From assembly GCA_027596075.1 (NCBI GenBank), contig JADGJC010000551.1, forward strand, positions 1 through 12,557: 12,557 nt of DNA, read 5' to 3'. Origin of the DNA: Rhizophlyctis rosea. Lineage: Eukaryota > Chytridiomycota > Chytridiomycetes > Rhizophlyctidales > Rhizophlyctidaceae. The position numbers and the translations under genes were made by a program. Positions within the stretch are counted from its first letter, which is position 1; each line of letters begins with the position of its first letter. The notes under the pieces are model-generated. The model did not search any database and was not told where the DNA came from. It saw nothing but the letters and a program-made list of their open reading frames with translations. This document shows positions 1 to 7,426 of the stretch, piece after piece.

Positions 1-2044
1 CCATCCTCCCCACCTTCCATATCCGATATCAAATTCTCGTCAGCGGTCACCAAACTACTCATCCCAACATCAATACCTGGTTCCTCTTCGCCCATCCCAA
101 TCTCCGCATCCGTATCCTCCATAGCATGTCCCATGGCCTGCCCCTCCGCCCCCTCTACATCATTACCCCTTTCGACTTCACCAGCTCCCAAATCTGATTG
201 CCCTTCCACATCATCAGCCACATCCTCCCGCATATCATCAATGAGTGGCTCCCCATCCTCCTCCACATGATTTTTGATTTCCTCATCCGCTCCGCCAGCT
301 TCTCCACCCAAAACCGTCTTGTGATCCGCACCCCCTTCTTCATCAGCAGCAAATTGCTCCTCCCCAAACTTGGCATCCGTGCCTTCTTCATCACCAGTAA
401 AGTGTTCTTCGCCAAATTTGACGTCCATGCCTTCTACATCACCAGTAAACCCCTCCTCAAACCTGGCATCCATATCCTCAACCAGTTCACCTCCTGGTCC
501 CTTTACATCCGCTTTCACAACGCTCTCCACTGCCTCAATCCCATCACTTACATCATATCCTCCCGCCTCTCCTTCCAATATCCTATTCGCATCTGCACCT
601 ATTTCTCCATCCCCCATGGACTGCTCTTCCTCCAACCTCCGATCCGTGTTTGCACCCACTTCAGTTTCCGCTCCATCTCTGCCCACTTCTACATTGCTAC
701 CCGTTGCCACATCCTCATCATCGGTAAGCCGCCGTGCTTCCACACGCGCCATATCAGTGTTAATCCCGGCAGGTTTTTCTACGTCGCTCTGCGTTTCCAC
801 ATCCACACTTGCACTCCTATCATCACTGGTCGGTAATCCATCCTCACCTCCTCCTGTAACACCCTCAAACTCTGCCCTGCCCTCCTCCAATGGCAATCCA
901 ACCAGCGACTCCTTTCCATTAACTTGCTGAGGCCAAGTTCCGAACCCTGATGGCGCAACTTCCTCGTCCGCAGGTGCAGCAGGTGAAAGTACCTTGGACT
1001 TGCCCTCGTCCGGCGACAAATCCCTCATAATAATTTCTTCTTGAAGATCACTTTGTTCAACTTGGAGACCTTCAGCAGAATCTGGTAATTGTTTGCACGG
1101 ATCAGGATGGGAGATAGCTATAGGAGATTGTTGCACGCTGGTGATAGAAGGGGGATGCACGGGCGTTGGCGCATTCAAATTTTTGGCTGCAGCAGCTGGA
1201 GGCACTCCTTCCACAGCTGAGCTTGTGCTGAGACCGTCAACCGCTTTGGACCGACTCGTGCTGCTGGAGGCAGAAACAGTAGCAGCTTCTTCCGACATCG
1301 AGCCAGACCCCTCCTGCAAAATTCGCCTCGTCAGAGACAATGGTGCAGTGGCTACTCCAGCTTGAGACCGTGATGCGGACGCTGCAAGCAACTCTTCACC
1401 ACCCTTGTCACGATGTCTCCGCTCCGATTGTGGTTGTTGTTTTTTGGTAAAGGTTAACTCATCCCCTCCCGCCGGCTTGGATGTTCCAGTGGTAAGCCCG
1501 TCATCATGTCCCCCATGCTCCCCTAGATGTTTGCGGAAATCTTCAAGCAACGCTCCGGAAGTCAAAATGCATGGATCTAAACCACCCCCATAACTGGTTG
1601 AGCAATTCTGAATGTCCATGTTGAAAGCTGAAAACTCTACGAGCACTTACATGCACATGATACACAATATACTACAGGCGTCGCATGCCCGTCGTCATAC
1701 GTGATGCCAAATCTCAGCTGAACTGTAGGGTCATCCAGTAAAGCGACTGCCAAGCTACGTGTTCGAGATGGAAAGTAGGCGATAAGATAAGCATCCGGGT
1801 GGTCAACATGGTTTGCCAATTCCGGGTGTTTCCACTGTAAGGGTGGGACTGGAGGCTCTCGTTCTAGCCAACGCTCGATCGATTCTCTCTCCCTCTCTGC
1901 CTCTACTGCTAACTTGTGCTCCTGCGCCCATCTTGTATTGTACATGTCCTGGAGGGACCAATAATACCTAGACCGGAATGCTAAAGCAGCTTGTTGAATG
2001 AAATATGTATTCTGGTATGTAGCCAGCTCGACCCGACCAAGCAT
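1..2044 (-). CDS. Large acidic protein of unknown function, N-terminal part (3' end beyond the window)
   Basis: I do not recognise a family. The first ATG after an upstream in-frame TGA is at 2044, and no AG acceptor lies between them, so 2044 is the probable start. Exon 1 (2044-1651, 131 codons) encodes a mixed, folded-looking segment rich in aromatic and charged residues, ending near VVYCVSCA. A strong GTAAGT donor starts at 1650. Frame requires an acceptor at TTTAG, which puts exon 2 at 1576; a weaker alternative pairs donor 1663 with the CAG at 1610-1608. Exon 2 has no stop from 1576 to the window edge, about 525 codons. It starts Ser/Ala/Pro-rich, with CILTSGALLEDFRKHL near its start, and becomes strongly Glu/Asp/Gly-rich, suggesting disorder. 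Three degenerate 15-16 residue repeats lie at 473-333. No signal peptide or membrane segment is visible. The coding strand is clear; the splice junction is not certain. It is divergent from the thiolase. Confidence 0.7.
333..473 (-). repeat. Three degenerate 15-16 codon repeats in the acidic exon
   Basis: Read on the minus strand, three successive units follow the pattern [MT]-D-[AV]-[KR]-F-(G)-E-E-x-F-x-x-D-x-E-G. They occupy 473-429 (15 codons), 428-381 (16) and 380-333 (16). The array sits in the acidic, probably disordered part of the large minus-strand gene. Length differences are whole codons, as expected for a coding repeat under selection for frame. Confidence 0.75.
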
Positions 2045-2930
2045 ACAATAGAGTACAGGCAACGGATGTGAAAGAGATGAAGGTGTTCAGTCTTTTACAG
2101 ACCGCCCAGACCACTTCTGCGCATTCTGGTCGTTCAAATTTACGGGTACATGATGAGATCTAAACATTCCCGTCGAAATGAGACAAGACTGACGAACATG
2201 AGACAGAAAACTTCCGTGTGTCTCTCCCGTGATCGGGATGGCGCTGATGAATGCGGGATTTGGGTTTACGGGTCTCAGATGTGCAATCGGGGTTCATTCG
2301 GAAGTTGCGAAACTGACCAGAGTTCGAGAACTGATGTGGCTTGGTGAGCACTATTCCACCAGGTTCAGCTTCCAGCAGACAAAAAGTCGGTAGTGATTTC
2401 TGACAAGTGGATCAAGGGAGGTGTTGATGATTGGCAAAGGAGCGAATGCCACTTCTGGATACAAGATATCCTCCTTATTAGGCACATTTCGCTGTCCGCT
2501 GTCAGCCCTGAGGCCGCTTTCAGTACACCACAAACAAGGAGCCTTGGACCAACCAACCATGAGTGACATGTAGTACATGTGTTGGCCTAGAGTGCCTAGT
2601 CCCATCCAACTATCTATCATACCTTTAGCAATGATTCCGGTCATGAGCTGTCATGCTACAACTTGCTACCAAGTCTACCACAGCACGGCCCCATCATCAT
2701 GTGGACCAACATTGAAACTCCCCACTCAGCATTACTAAGACCCTCGCGCACATTGCAATTCCAATCCCAAATCAATTTGCGCACTGCCACGTGAAAGCAA
2801 CCCCACCAGCCACATGGAATAGATGCTTCGGCTGGTTCCCAATTTCGCACCCTGCTTCTCAACCCCCTCCTCCTTTTCCCAGCGTACACCTTTCATCGTC
2901 CACCCTCATCTCATTGAACCGCACCACACT
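2045..2930. other. Divergent intergenic region, about 890 bp
   Basis: This lies between the start of the minus-strand acidic gene (2044) and the thiolase start (2931), so it should hold both promoters. Visible items are a CCAAT pentamer near 2761 and a pyrimidine-rich stretch over the last 70 bases before the thiolase ATG, as is common in fungal promoters. A short palindrome AGTTC-GA-GAACT lies near 2321-2332. A 97-codon minus-strand ORF at 2644-2351 has no recognisable features, and I do not treat it as a gene. No tRNA or other RNA gene was recognised. Confidence 0.5.
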
Positions 2931-5026
2931 ATGTCACAACTGACCAAAAGCGTATACATCGGTTCGTAAAGCAGTATCCAAAACGCGTTGCTATACTCAA
3001 CGATGTCACTCACCTCCCTCATTACCTTTCCCAGTTGCTGCCAAGCGAACGGTATGTTCGCAATTCCCACTCCTAATCGGTCTCTTCCTTGCCACGAGCA
3101 CTTTTTAACTGACCGAAAATCCATTTTCCCACACAGCCTTTCGGTGCTTTCGGTGGCAAACTCGCCAAGTTAAGCGCAACAGAACTCGGTGGTATAGCCT
3201 CGGTAGCTGCTATCAAAACACTCCCAAAAGATACAAAAATCGATTCCGTCATCTACGGAAACGTGCTGCAGACTTCCGGTGGTGAGTTTCTTCTCACATT
3301 GAACAACGCGTGCGAAGCAGATGGGTGGGTGGGTGAGGTTGGGAGTGTGCGGAGCGCCTATGTGAGCGAAGCGAACGGATTGTGCCGTGCGCAGCACTAC
3401 GTGAGCGATAGCGAACGGATTAGATCTGGCGATCTGCGAAGCAGATCAGTATGCGTGCGTCAGCACGCTCTGAGCATACATGCAACACGGACTGAGCCGT
3501 GCGCAGCACTACGTGAGCGATAGCGAACGGATTAGATCTAGCGATTTGCGAAGCAGATTAGTATGCGTGCGTAAGCACGCTATTAGCTTACTTGTAACAC
3601 AGGAGTGAGCGACAGCGAACAGATCAATATAAGGCACACATATGACAATGACCAGTGCACTTATCTCATCCATCACATGCACTCATCCCATCCATCACAC
3701 AAGATGCCGCATACCTTGCCCGACACGTTGGTCACCGCGCCGGACTTGCCATCGAGGCACCAGCTCTTACCATCAACCGGCTATGCGGATCAGGCTTCCA
3801 GTCCGTTATAAATGGAGCACAAGAAATCCTGCTTGGAGAGGCGAATATGGTGCTGACGGGAGGGACGGAAAACATGTCACAGGCGCCCTATGCGCTGAGA
3901 GGGGTGCGCTCAGGAACGCGATATGGCCAAGAGTATGTTTGTATTAATGTCTTTTCGCTTTACCCGAACTCTATATATTGACGAATGTTTTGTTGTGATG
4001 ACTAGTCTGAAGTTGGAGGACACCCTCGCGCACGGCCTGGTGGACTCATACCCGAAAAAGGTCCCAATGGGCATCACAGCAGAGAATTTGGGAAAGCAAT
4101 ATGGGGTTACTCGGGAGGATTGTGACAAGCACGCACTCTTGACGCAACAGCGATGGGGAGCGGGTCAGTACAGGCTGAATAGTTGACACATTTGGGTTGA
4201 ATATTGACTTCAGTCAACACAGCCAACGCCGCAGGACGATTCAAAGCTGAAATCGAACCAATTGAGATACCGGGGAAGAAGGGTCCAGAAGTCGTTTCCT
4301 CCGACGAACACCCGCGTCCGCAAACCACAATCGAGCAGCTCGGGAAGCTCAAGTCTGTGTTTGTCGATAACGGGCTAGTCACCGCTGGGTATGTTGATGT
4401 GATGGGGATTTTTTTGGATTTGAACATAACAACAGCTGACGTCTTTTGGACGGTTAGTAATGCATCCGGTATCGCCGACGGAGCAGCAAGTCTCGTTGTC
4501 GCAAGCGAAGAAGCCGTGAAGCAGTACAACATCAAGCCCTTGGCACGCTTGGTGAGCTGGTTCTACTGCGGAGTAGATCCGAACATCATGGGTATGTCCC
4601 ATATCTTTCATATCTCTCAATTTCACACTCACACTGACTTCTTCCACACAGGCATCGGGCCAGTACCCGCCATCCGCGGAGCTCTGAAGCGCGCAGGGCT
4701 CACTTTGAAGGACATGGACATCGTAGAACTCAACGAGGCGTTTGCTGCACAGTTCCTTGCCGTTGAGCGGGAGCTGGGCTTTGATATGGAGAAAACTAAC
4801 AAGCACGGTGGAGCTGTTGCCATTGGTAAGAATCGTGATGCCATTCAACATGTTAACCATCCCTCTGAATATTTGTCATCTTTCAGGTCACCCCCTGGGA
4901 GCCAGCGGAGCTCGCATCACCGCACACATTGTGCATGAGCTTCAACGGACTGGCGGTCGGTACGGGTTGGGGGCTGCTTGTATAGGTGGTGGGCAGGGTA
5001 TCGCTTTGATTGTGGAGCGGGCTTAG
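2931..5026 (+). CDS. 3-ketoacyl-CoA thiolase, mitochondrial ACAA2 type (acetyl-CoA C-acyltransferase), nine exons
   Basis: This enzyme cleaves 3-ketoacyl-CoA with CoA to give acetyl-CoA in beta-oxidation; the family can also condense two acetyl-CoA. Exons placed by homology and GT-AG sites: 2931-2961, 3035-3051, 3137-3281, 3704-3932, 4006-4163, 4223-4388, 4458-4591, 4652-4825, 4887-5026. These sum to 1194 nt, 397 residues plus stop, the length I recall for human ACAA2. All junctions keep frame. Landmarks: VAAKRTPFGAFGG near the N terminus; nucleophile Cys92 in [26 protein letters not shown]; catalytic His353 in GHPLGASG; Cys383 in CIGGGQG. The C terminus (ERA) is not a peroxisomal PTS1, and no PTS2 is seen near the N terminus, so a mitochondrial or cytosolic place is more likely than peroxisomal. 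Intron 3 is greatly enlarged by a repeat array. The gene looks intact. A cytosolic acetoacetyl-CoA thiolase role is less likely but cannot be excluded from sequence alone. Confidence 0.95.
3035..3051 (+). other. 17-nt microexon (thiolase exon 2)
   Basis: The exon is flanked by CCCAG upstream and GTATGT downstream. With the single G from exon 1 it encodes Val-Ala-Ala-Lys-Arg-Thr, the conserved segment just before PFGAFGG in thiolases. Without it the frame is lost and the conserved N-terminal strand is missing. Intron 1 (2962-3034, 73 nt) starts with the weak donor GTTCGT. Intron 2 (3052-3136, 85 nt) has a good donor and a TTAACTGAC-type branch region. Confidence 0.85.
3323..3343 (+). other. 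G-quadruplex motif in thiolase intron 3
   Basis: Four GGG runs at 3323-3325, 3327-3329, 3331-3333 and 3341-3343 with loops of 1, 1 and 7 bases fit the standard G3N1-7 rule. It is on the sense strand, directly upstream of the hairpin array, so it could form in the pre-mRNA as well as in DNA. Folding has not been shown. Confidence 0.7.
3384..3607 (+). repeat. Tandem duplication, two 112-bp units rich in mini-hairpins
   Basis: Unit A is 3384-3495 and unit B is 3496-3607. Their first 44 bases (3384-3427 and 3496-3539) are identical; the remainder differs by scattered substitutions, many of them C to T or G to A from A to B. Each unit holds three strong hairpins: GTGC-GCA-GCAC (3387-3397; 3499-3509), a 7-bp stem around GAA (3431-3447; 3543-3559, where G-T wobbles replace some pairs) and GCGTGC-GTCA-GCACGC (3453-3468), with loop GTAA in unit B (3565-3580). 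Degenerate pieces flank the array: GTGAGCGAAGCGAACGGATT at 3362 and a GTGAGCGACAGCGAAC copy at 3605. The whole lies in thiolase intron 3. Confidence 0.9.
4164..4222 (+). other. Thiolase intron 5 with two acceptors 9 nt apart
   Basis: The donor GTCAGT at 4164 can join the CAG at 4211-4213 (exon from 4214) or the CAG at 4220-4222 (exon from 4223). Both keep frame. The distal site gives RWGAANAAGRF, matching the family pattern; the proximal site inserts three extra residues, Val-Asn-Thr. I chose the distal site for the CDS. Confidence 0.7.
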
Positions 5027-6364
5027 AGAGGTTGGACCGAGGGTTGTGTTTCTCCGTTTTCGGATCGCAAGGCTGCTTGCTGTTTGAGTGTAAGTTTCTT
5101 TTTCATGAGGATGTCTTGTTCTCTGTGCATTAGTAAATACCATTCCACTTTGCATGCCGTTATTTCGCAATGTGATTATTTCTTGCTTGTGGATGTTAAG
5201 TCTTTCTTTTTGTTGTATCGCCAACATTGCTTCCGCAAAAACACCAATGTTGAATGAATTGGAATGTCAACGGCAATGATGAACTCCCAGAAAGAGCTTT
5301 GTACTGTAATCTCATCGTCGAAGGCGGGGTGATGCGCAAAAAAGAGGTCGGATTATATGAAGCGTTGACGGTCTGGGAAATGATGAATGATGTCCTCCCT
5401 CAGTGTGATGCTCTGTGCATCTTGGTCAAAGCTCCCCATTCGTTGCTTGAAATCGTGTGCTCAGTCTTCCCTTTTCACAAACCTATCATAGGCACGCTTT
5501 GCCAATCCATGGATCAGGCCCATGATATGGAAACAGCGTCTCGGTGCAAACGAATGAGGTCTAAGTATCTATCTGATATATACTGACAAATAAATCGAAA
5601 GAGTGAAATAACTGCAAACGACTCACCACCCGGGCGTACGCTCCATGACAGAAATGAACAAGTGAGCAAAAGAAAGCAGGACAAGTACAGATGAAGCTTG
5701 TTGCGCAGAATCACTGTTTCTGATAGAATTTCCGTCGATTATCTTTTTTTTGCGCATTTACGCAAACACGCATCGCCATTGGTATGCCCTGAGATACGAC
5801 AAACGGTTCAAAAAGGAGAAGACGGCAAATTACGGAATGATCTCAGCTGAAGCAACATTCATCCCGCACGAAGCTGACTCAAAATAGAAGGTCTACATCA
5901 GACTTCTGGAGAATTTGAGTTGAACCCCTGGACATTCCTCCAAAAAGATCCATTCACTCCTTCTGTCAGTTCGACAGGGATGGTTCCTCGGCAGGAGCTC
6001 CCAAAACGAAATCAGAAAGGTGCTGGTGAGTACTTGAATCGATATCGTCTGACATATCTATTCTGGTCACCAATTATGTCACTGGCTTGACATTGGACTG
6101 CCTTGGATAGTAAGACAAATGAAGAGTTCCTGTGCCTGAAGGCCCACTAGTTTGTTAGTGATCAGAAGTCCGAGGCTTAATCCGCATGGGTCAAAGAAAT
6201 GACCACGCATCAGACAGAAAGTCCAAGCGACACAAAGAGTTTCAGAGCGGGCGCCGTCGCTAGAATTTCAATCGAAAAACCGGAGAGATGGTCCCTTTTT
6301 TTTCCTCGATTGCAAAGGGTAAGCACCCTCACTGATCAGTCCGAAAAAAACCAGCTAGACGCGG
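5027..6364. other. Thiolase 3' flank and mostly non-coding region
   Basis: It holds a perfect 8-bp inverted repeat (CAACATTG at 5222-5229, CAATGTTG at 5245-5252), a doubtful 110-codon ORF at 5254-5586, an AATAAA at 5589-5594, and a TTTGCG-CATTTA-CGCAAA hairpin at 5749-5766 preceded by a T run. From about 5770 to 6364 I see no gene. A 68-codon ORF at 6199-6405 contains a possible GTAAGC donor at 6319, but I could not connect it to a downstream exon in frame. Confidence 0.45.
5254..5586 (+). CDS. Hypothetical small protein, 110 aa, doubtful
   Basis: An ATG-initiated ORF 228 bp after the thiolase stop, on the same strand. The composition is balanced, with several Cys (LYCNL, PQCDALC, TLCQS, SRCKR), no signal peptide, no clear membrane helix and no family that I recognise. 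An AATAAA hexamer lies three bases after its TGA. The start falls just after the 8-bp inverted repeat at 5222-5252. The ORF could be a real short gene, one exon of a longer gene, or chance within the thiolase 3' untranslated region. Confidence 0.25.
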   Translation: MNWNVNGNDELPERALYCNLIVEGGVMRKKEVGLYEALTVWEMMNDVLPQCDALCILVKAPHSLLEIVCSVFPFHKPIIGTLCQSMDQAHDMETASRCKRMRSKYLSDIY

Positions 6365-6442
6365 CCAATGGAGCCACTTCAAGTGCAATCGCACTTGACG
6401 GCTGATTAGTACTGAACCCCCGCCCATTTGACTGACCATTGG
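6365..6442 (+). promoter_or_regulatory. CCAAT box, 8-bp palindrome and inverted CCAAT box
   Basis: CCAAT at 6365-6369 and ATTGG (inverted CCAAT) at 6438-6442 flank a perfect inverted repeat, TCAAGTGC-AATC-GCACTTGA, at 6379-6398. CCAAT boxes are bound by the fungal Hap complex. The palindrome looks like an operator for a dimeric regulator, but the factor is unknown. The block lies just upstream of the membrane-protein gene, whose first usable ATG may be at 6543. Confidence 0.45.
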
Positions 6443-6542
6443 CGGATGAGCAAACACAACCGCAATTTCCTCGCGGAGAAGAAGAGGTTGGTTTGCTGCC
6501 AGGTGCACTTTCAGAGACGCTTTTTGGGCCACCACGTTGTTC

Positions 6543-7426
6543 ATGCTGGAGCACCTTTTTGTCCTATATCATACCTATTGCGTCTGCATCTACCTCTTCT
6601 CCGGGTCCTTCTCCACCTCTCCACCAGTCCCTTTCAACCCCCTCATACCCATCGCAACCGCATCCTGCCTCCTCTACTTCCCTCGCCGCACAATCCCAAG
6701 ACATATCACCTTCCCCCTCTCAATAAGCGTCGTCGTCATCGTCCTCTTCCCCACCGGCGTCCTATGGCTTTATAAAGGTCTCCCTTCACCCGGCTCATCG
6801 CTGTAGCTTTGGACCAACCAGACCTTGAATTTCCAACCCAGAGTGGAAATCGGGGACCAAAAAGCATTTACGGCATACGGATCCATCTACCGCTCAACGG
6901 AGATTTGCTCTTGGGTACTTTGACGACCTGCAAGCCGGGTATCAGTGCCTCGCACACTGTACAAGTTCGGTACTACAACAACACAAAAATTATCAATGAC
7001 CGCGACGGCCTTAGCAATATGCAACCGCCCTCATCCAATAGCCTAACATGCGCCATCGAAGCCACAACCGCCGATCGTTGCATCTCATGGGTAACCAACA
7101 TCATTGGCTTCGTAAATATTCTCATCCCAGGCGGTGCCATCATTTTCTCCTGCGGAGTCCTTTGGCACCCACTAGTGGCACTCTCCATCGGGACGCTCTT
7201 CATTGGAGGCTTCTTAATCACTTTGCCAGCTGCCATGGCCAGAGAGAACGTGAGAGAGATTGCTCCCTTAAGCTATGTTTGGTGTACGGAAGACAAGTTT
7301 GCTAGTTGTAGAGTAGTGTACTTGGGTGATGTGCAGCCGTATTCATGGGAGATGGGATCAAGATTTTGGTTGACTGGACCACGGAATGCTGGGAGAGAGT
7401 TGGCTTTGAAAGTTGGTGGCGCTTGA
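6543..7426 (+). CDS. Multi-pass membrane protein with a frame break near 6776-6803
   Basis: The family is not recognised. The first part uses the frame of the ATG at 6543 and stops at 6804-6806; a strong bias to C in third codon positions supports it as coding. It has hydrophobic stretches at about 6549-6596 and 6711-6773, the latter ending GVLWLYK. The second part is one base out of register, open from 6776 to the TGA at 7426. It contains a polar loop with a glycosylation sequon in YYNNTK, then two hydrophobic segments at 7079-7165 and 7166-7240 (HPLVALSIGTLF...), and a tail of about 60 residues. The two frames overlap at 6776-6803, so a one-base deletion would join them smoothly (LYK to RSPFTRLIAVAL). 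Intron solutions exist only with poor GTC donors, for example 6778-6821 (44 nt) or 6759-6841 (83 nt). The N terminus is uncertain: the same frame is open back to 6450 without an ATG. It may be a pseudogene, an assembly indel, or spliced in an unusual way. Confidence 0.5.

Larger units (their letters stand above)
3312..3616 (+). repeat. Array of GC-GNA-GC and GC-GNNA-GC mini-hairpin motifs
   Basis: Eleven occurrences on the plus strand. Triloop type: GCGAAGC at 3312, 3366, 3436 and 3548; GCGCAGC at 3389 and 3501. Tetraloop type: GCGATAGC at 3405 and 3517, GCGTCAGC at 3457, GCGTAAGC at 3569, GCGACAGC at 3609. Two motifs of six fixed bases each would be expected about 0.15 times in 300 bases of random sequence. 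d(GCGAAGC) is known to form an exceptionally stable DNA mini-hairpin. The array reads in the sense direction of the thiolase transcript. Confidence 0.85.
3282..3703 (+). other. Thiolase intron 3, enlarged (422 nt)
   Basis: The donor GTGAGT at 3282 and the acceptor ACAAG at 3703 join TCC-GGT-G to AT-GCC-GCA, giving the conserved run [15 protein letters not shown]. The other seven introns are 59-85 nt. The excess is explained by an insert-like repeat region at about 3310-3616. Read without splicing, the upstream frame stays open until a stop at 3521-3523. A short direct repeat of CATCCATCACA (3668 and 3689, period 21) lies just before the acceptor. Confidence 0.9.

Noticed and set aside
198..930. 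Plus-strand ORFs of 212 and 186 codons at the left end as genes
   Set aside because: They lie opposite a longer, stop-free minus-strand frame, and their Pro/Ser/Phe/His-rich compositions are what the complement of an acidic Glu/Asp/Gly exon gives.
2290..2340. tRNA-like B-box candidates (GGTTCATTC, AGTTCGAGA)
   Set aside because: No matching acceptor, D or anticodon arms could be drawn around them; the AGTTCGAGAACT piece is simply a short palindrome.
2351..2644. 97-codon minus-strand ORF in the divergent intergenic region
   Set aside because: It has no family features, signal peptide or compositional bias, and overlaps other equally plausible frames. Chance ORF more likely.
3198..3203. CCTCGG, the FarA/FarB fatty-acid regulator motif, as a control site for the thiolase
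   Set aside because: The only copy noted lies inside exon 3, in coding sequence; I found none in the upstream region by eye.
3263..3523. 86-codon ORF across the thiolase exon 3 end as an alternative C terminus
   Set aside because: It is exon 3 read into intron 3; a strong GTGAGT donor and the conserved continuation at 3704 show normal splicing. Only intron retention would express it.
3384..3607. CRISPR-like array
   Set aside because: There are only two adjacent units with no unique spacers between short repeats, in a spliced eukaryotic gene.
2931..5026. Thiolase as a frameshifted pseudogene
   Set aside because: All frame changes fall at GT-AG junctions, the sum of exons gives 397 codons, and the catalytic Cys92, His353 and Cys383 are present.
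6199..6405. 68-codon ORF with a GTAAGC donor at 6319 as first exon of the membrane protein
   Set aside because: None of the AG acceptors checked between 6450 and 6516 joins it in frame to the coding frame at 6543; the only in-frame join (6451) leads into a different frame that also breaks.
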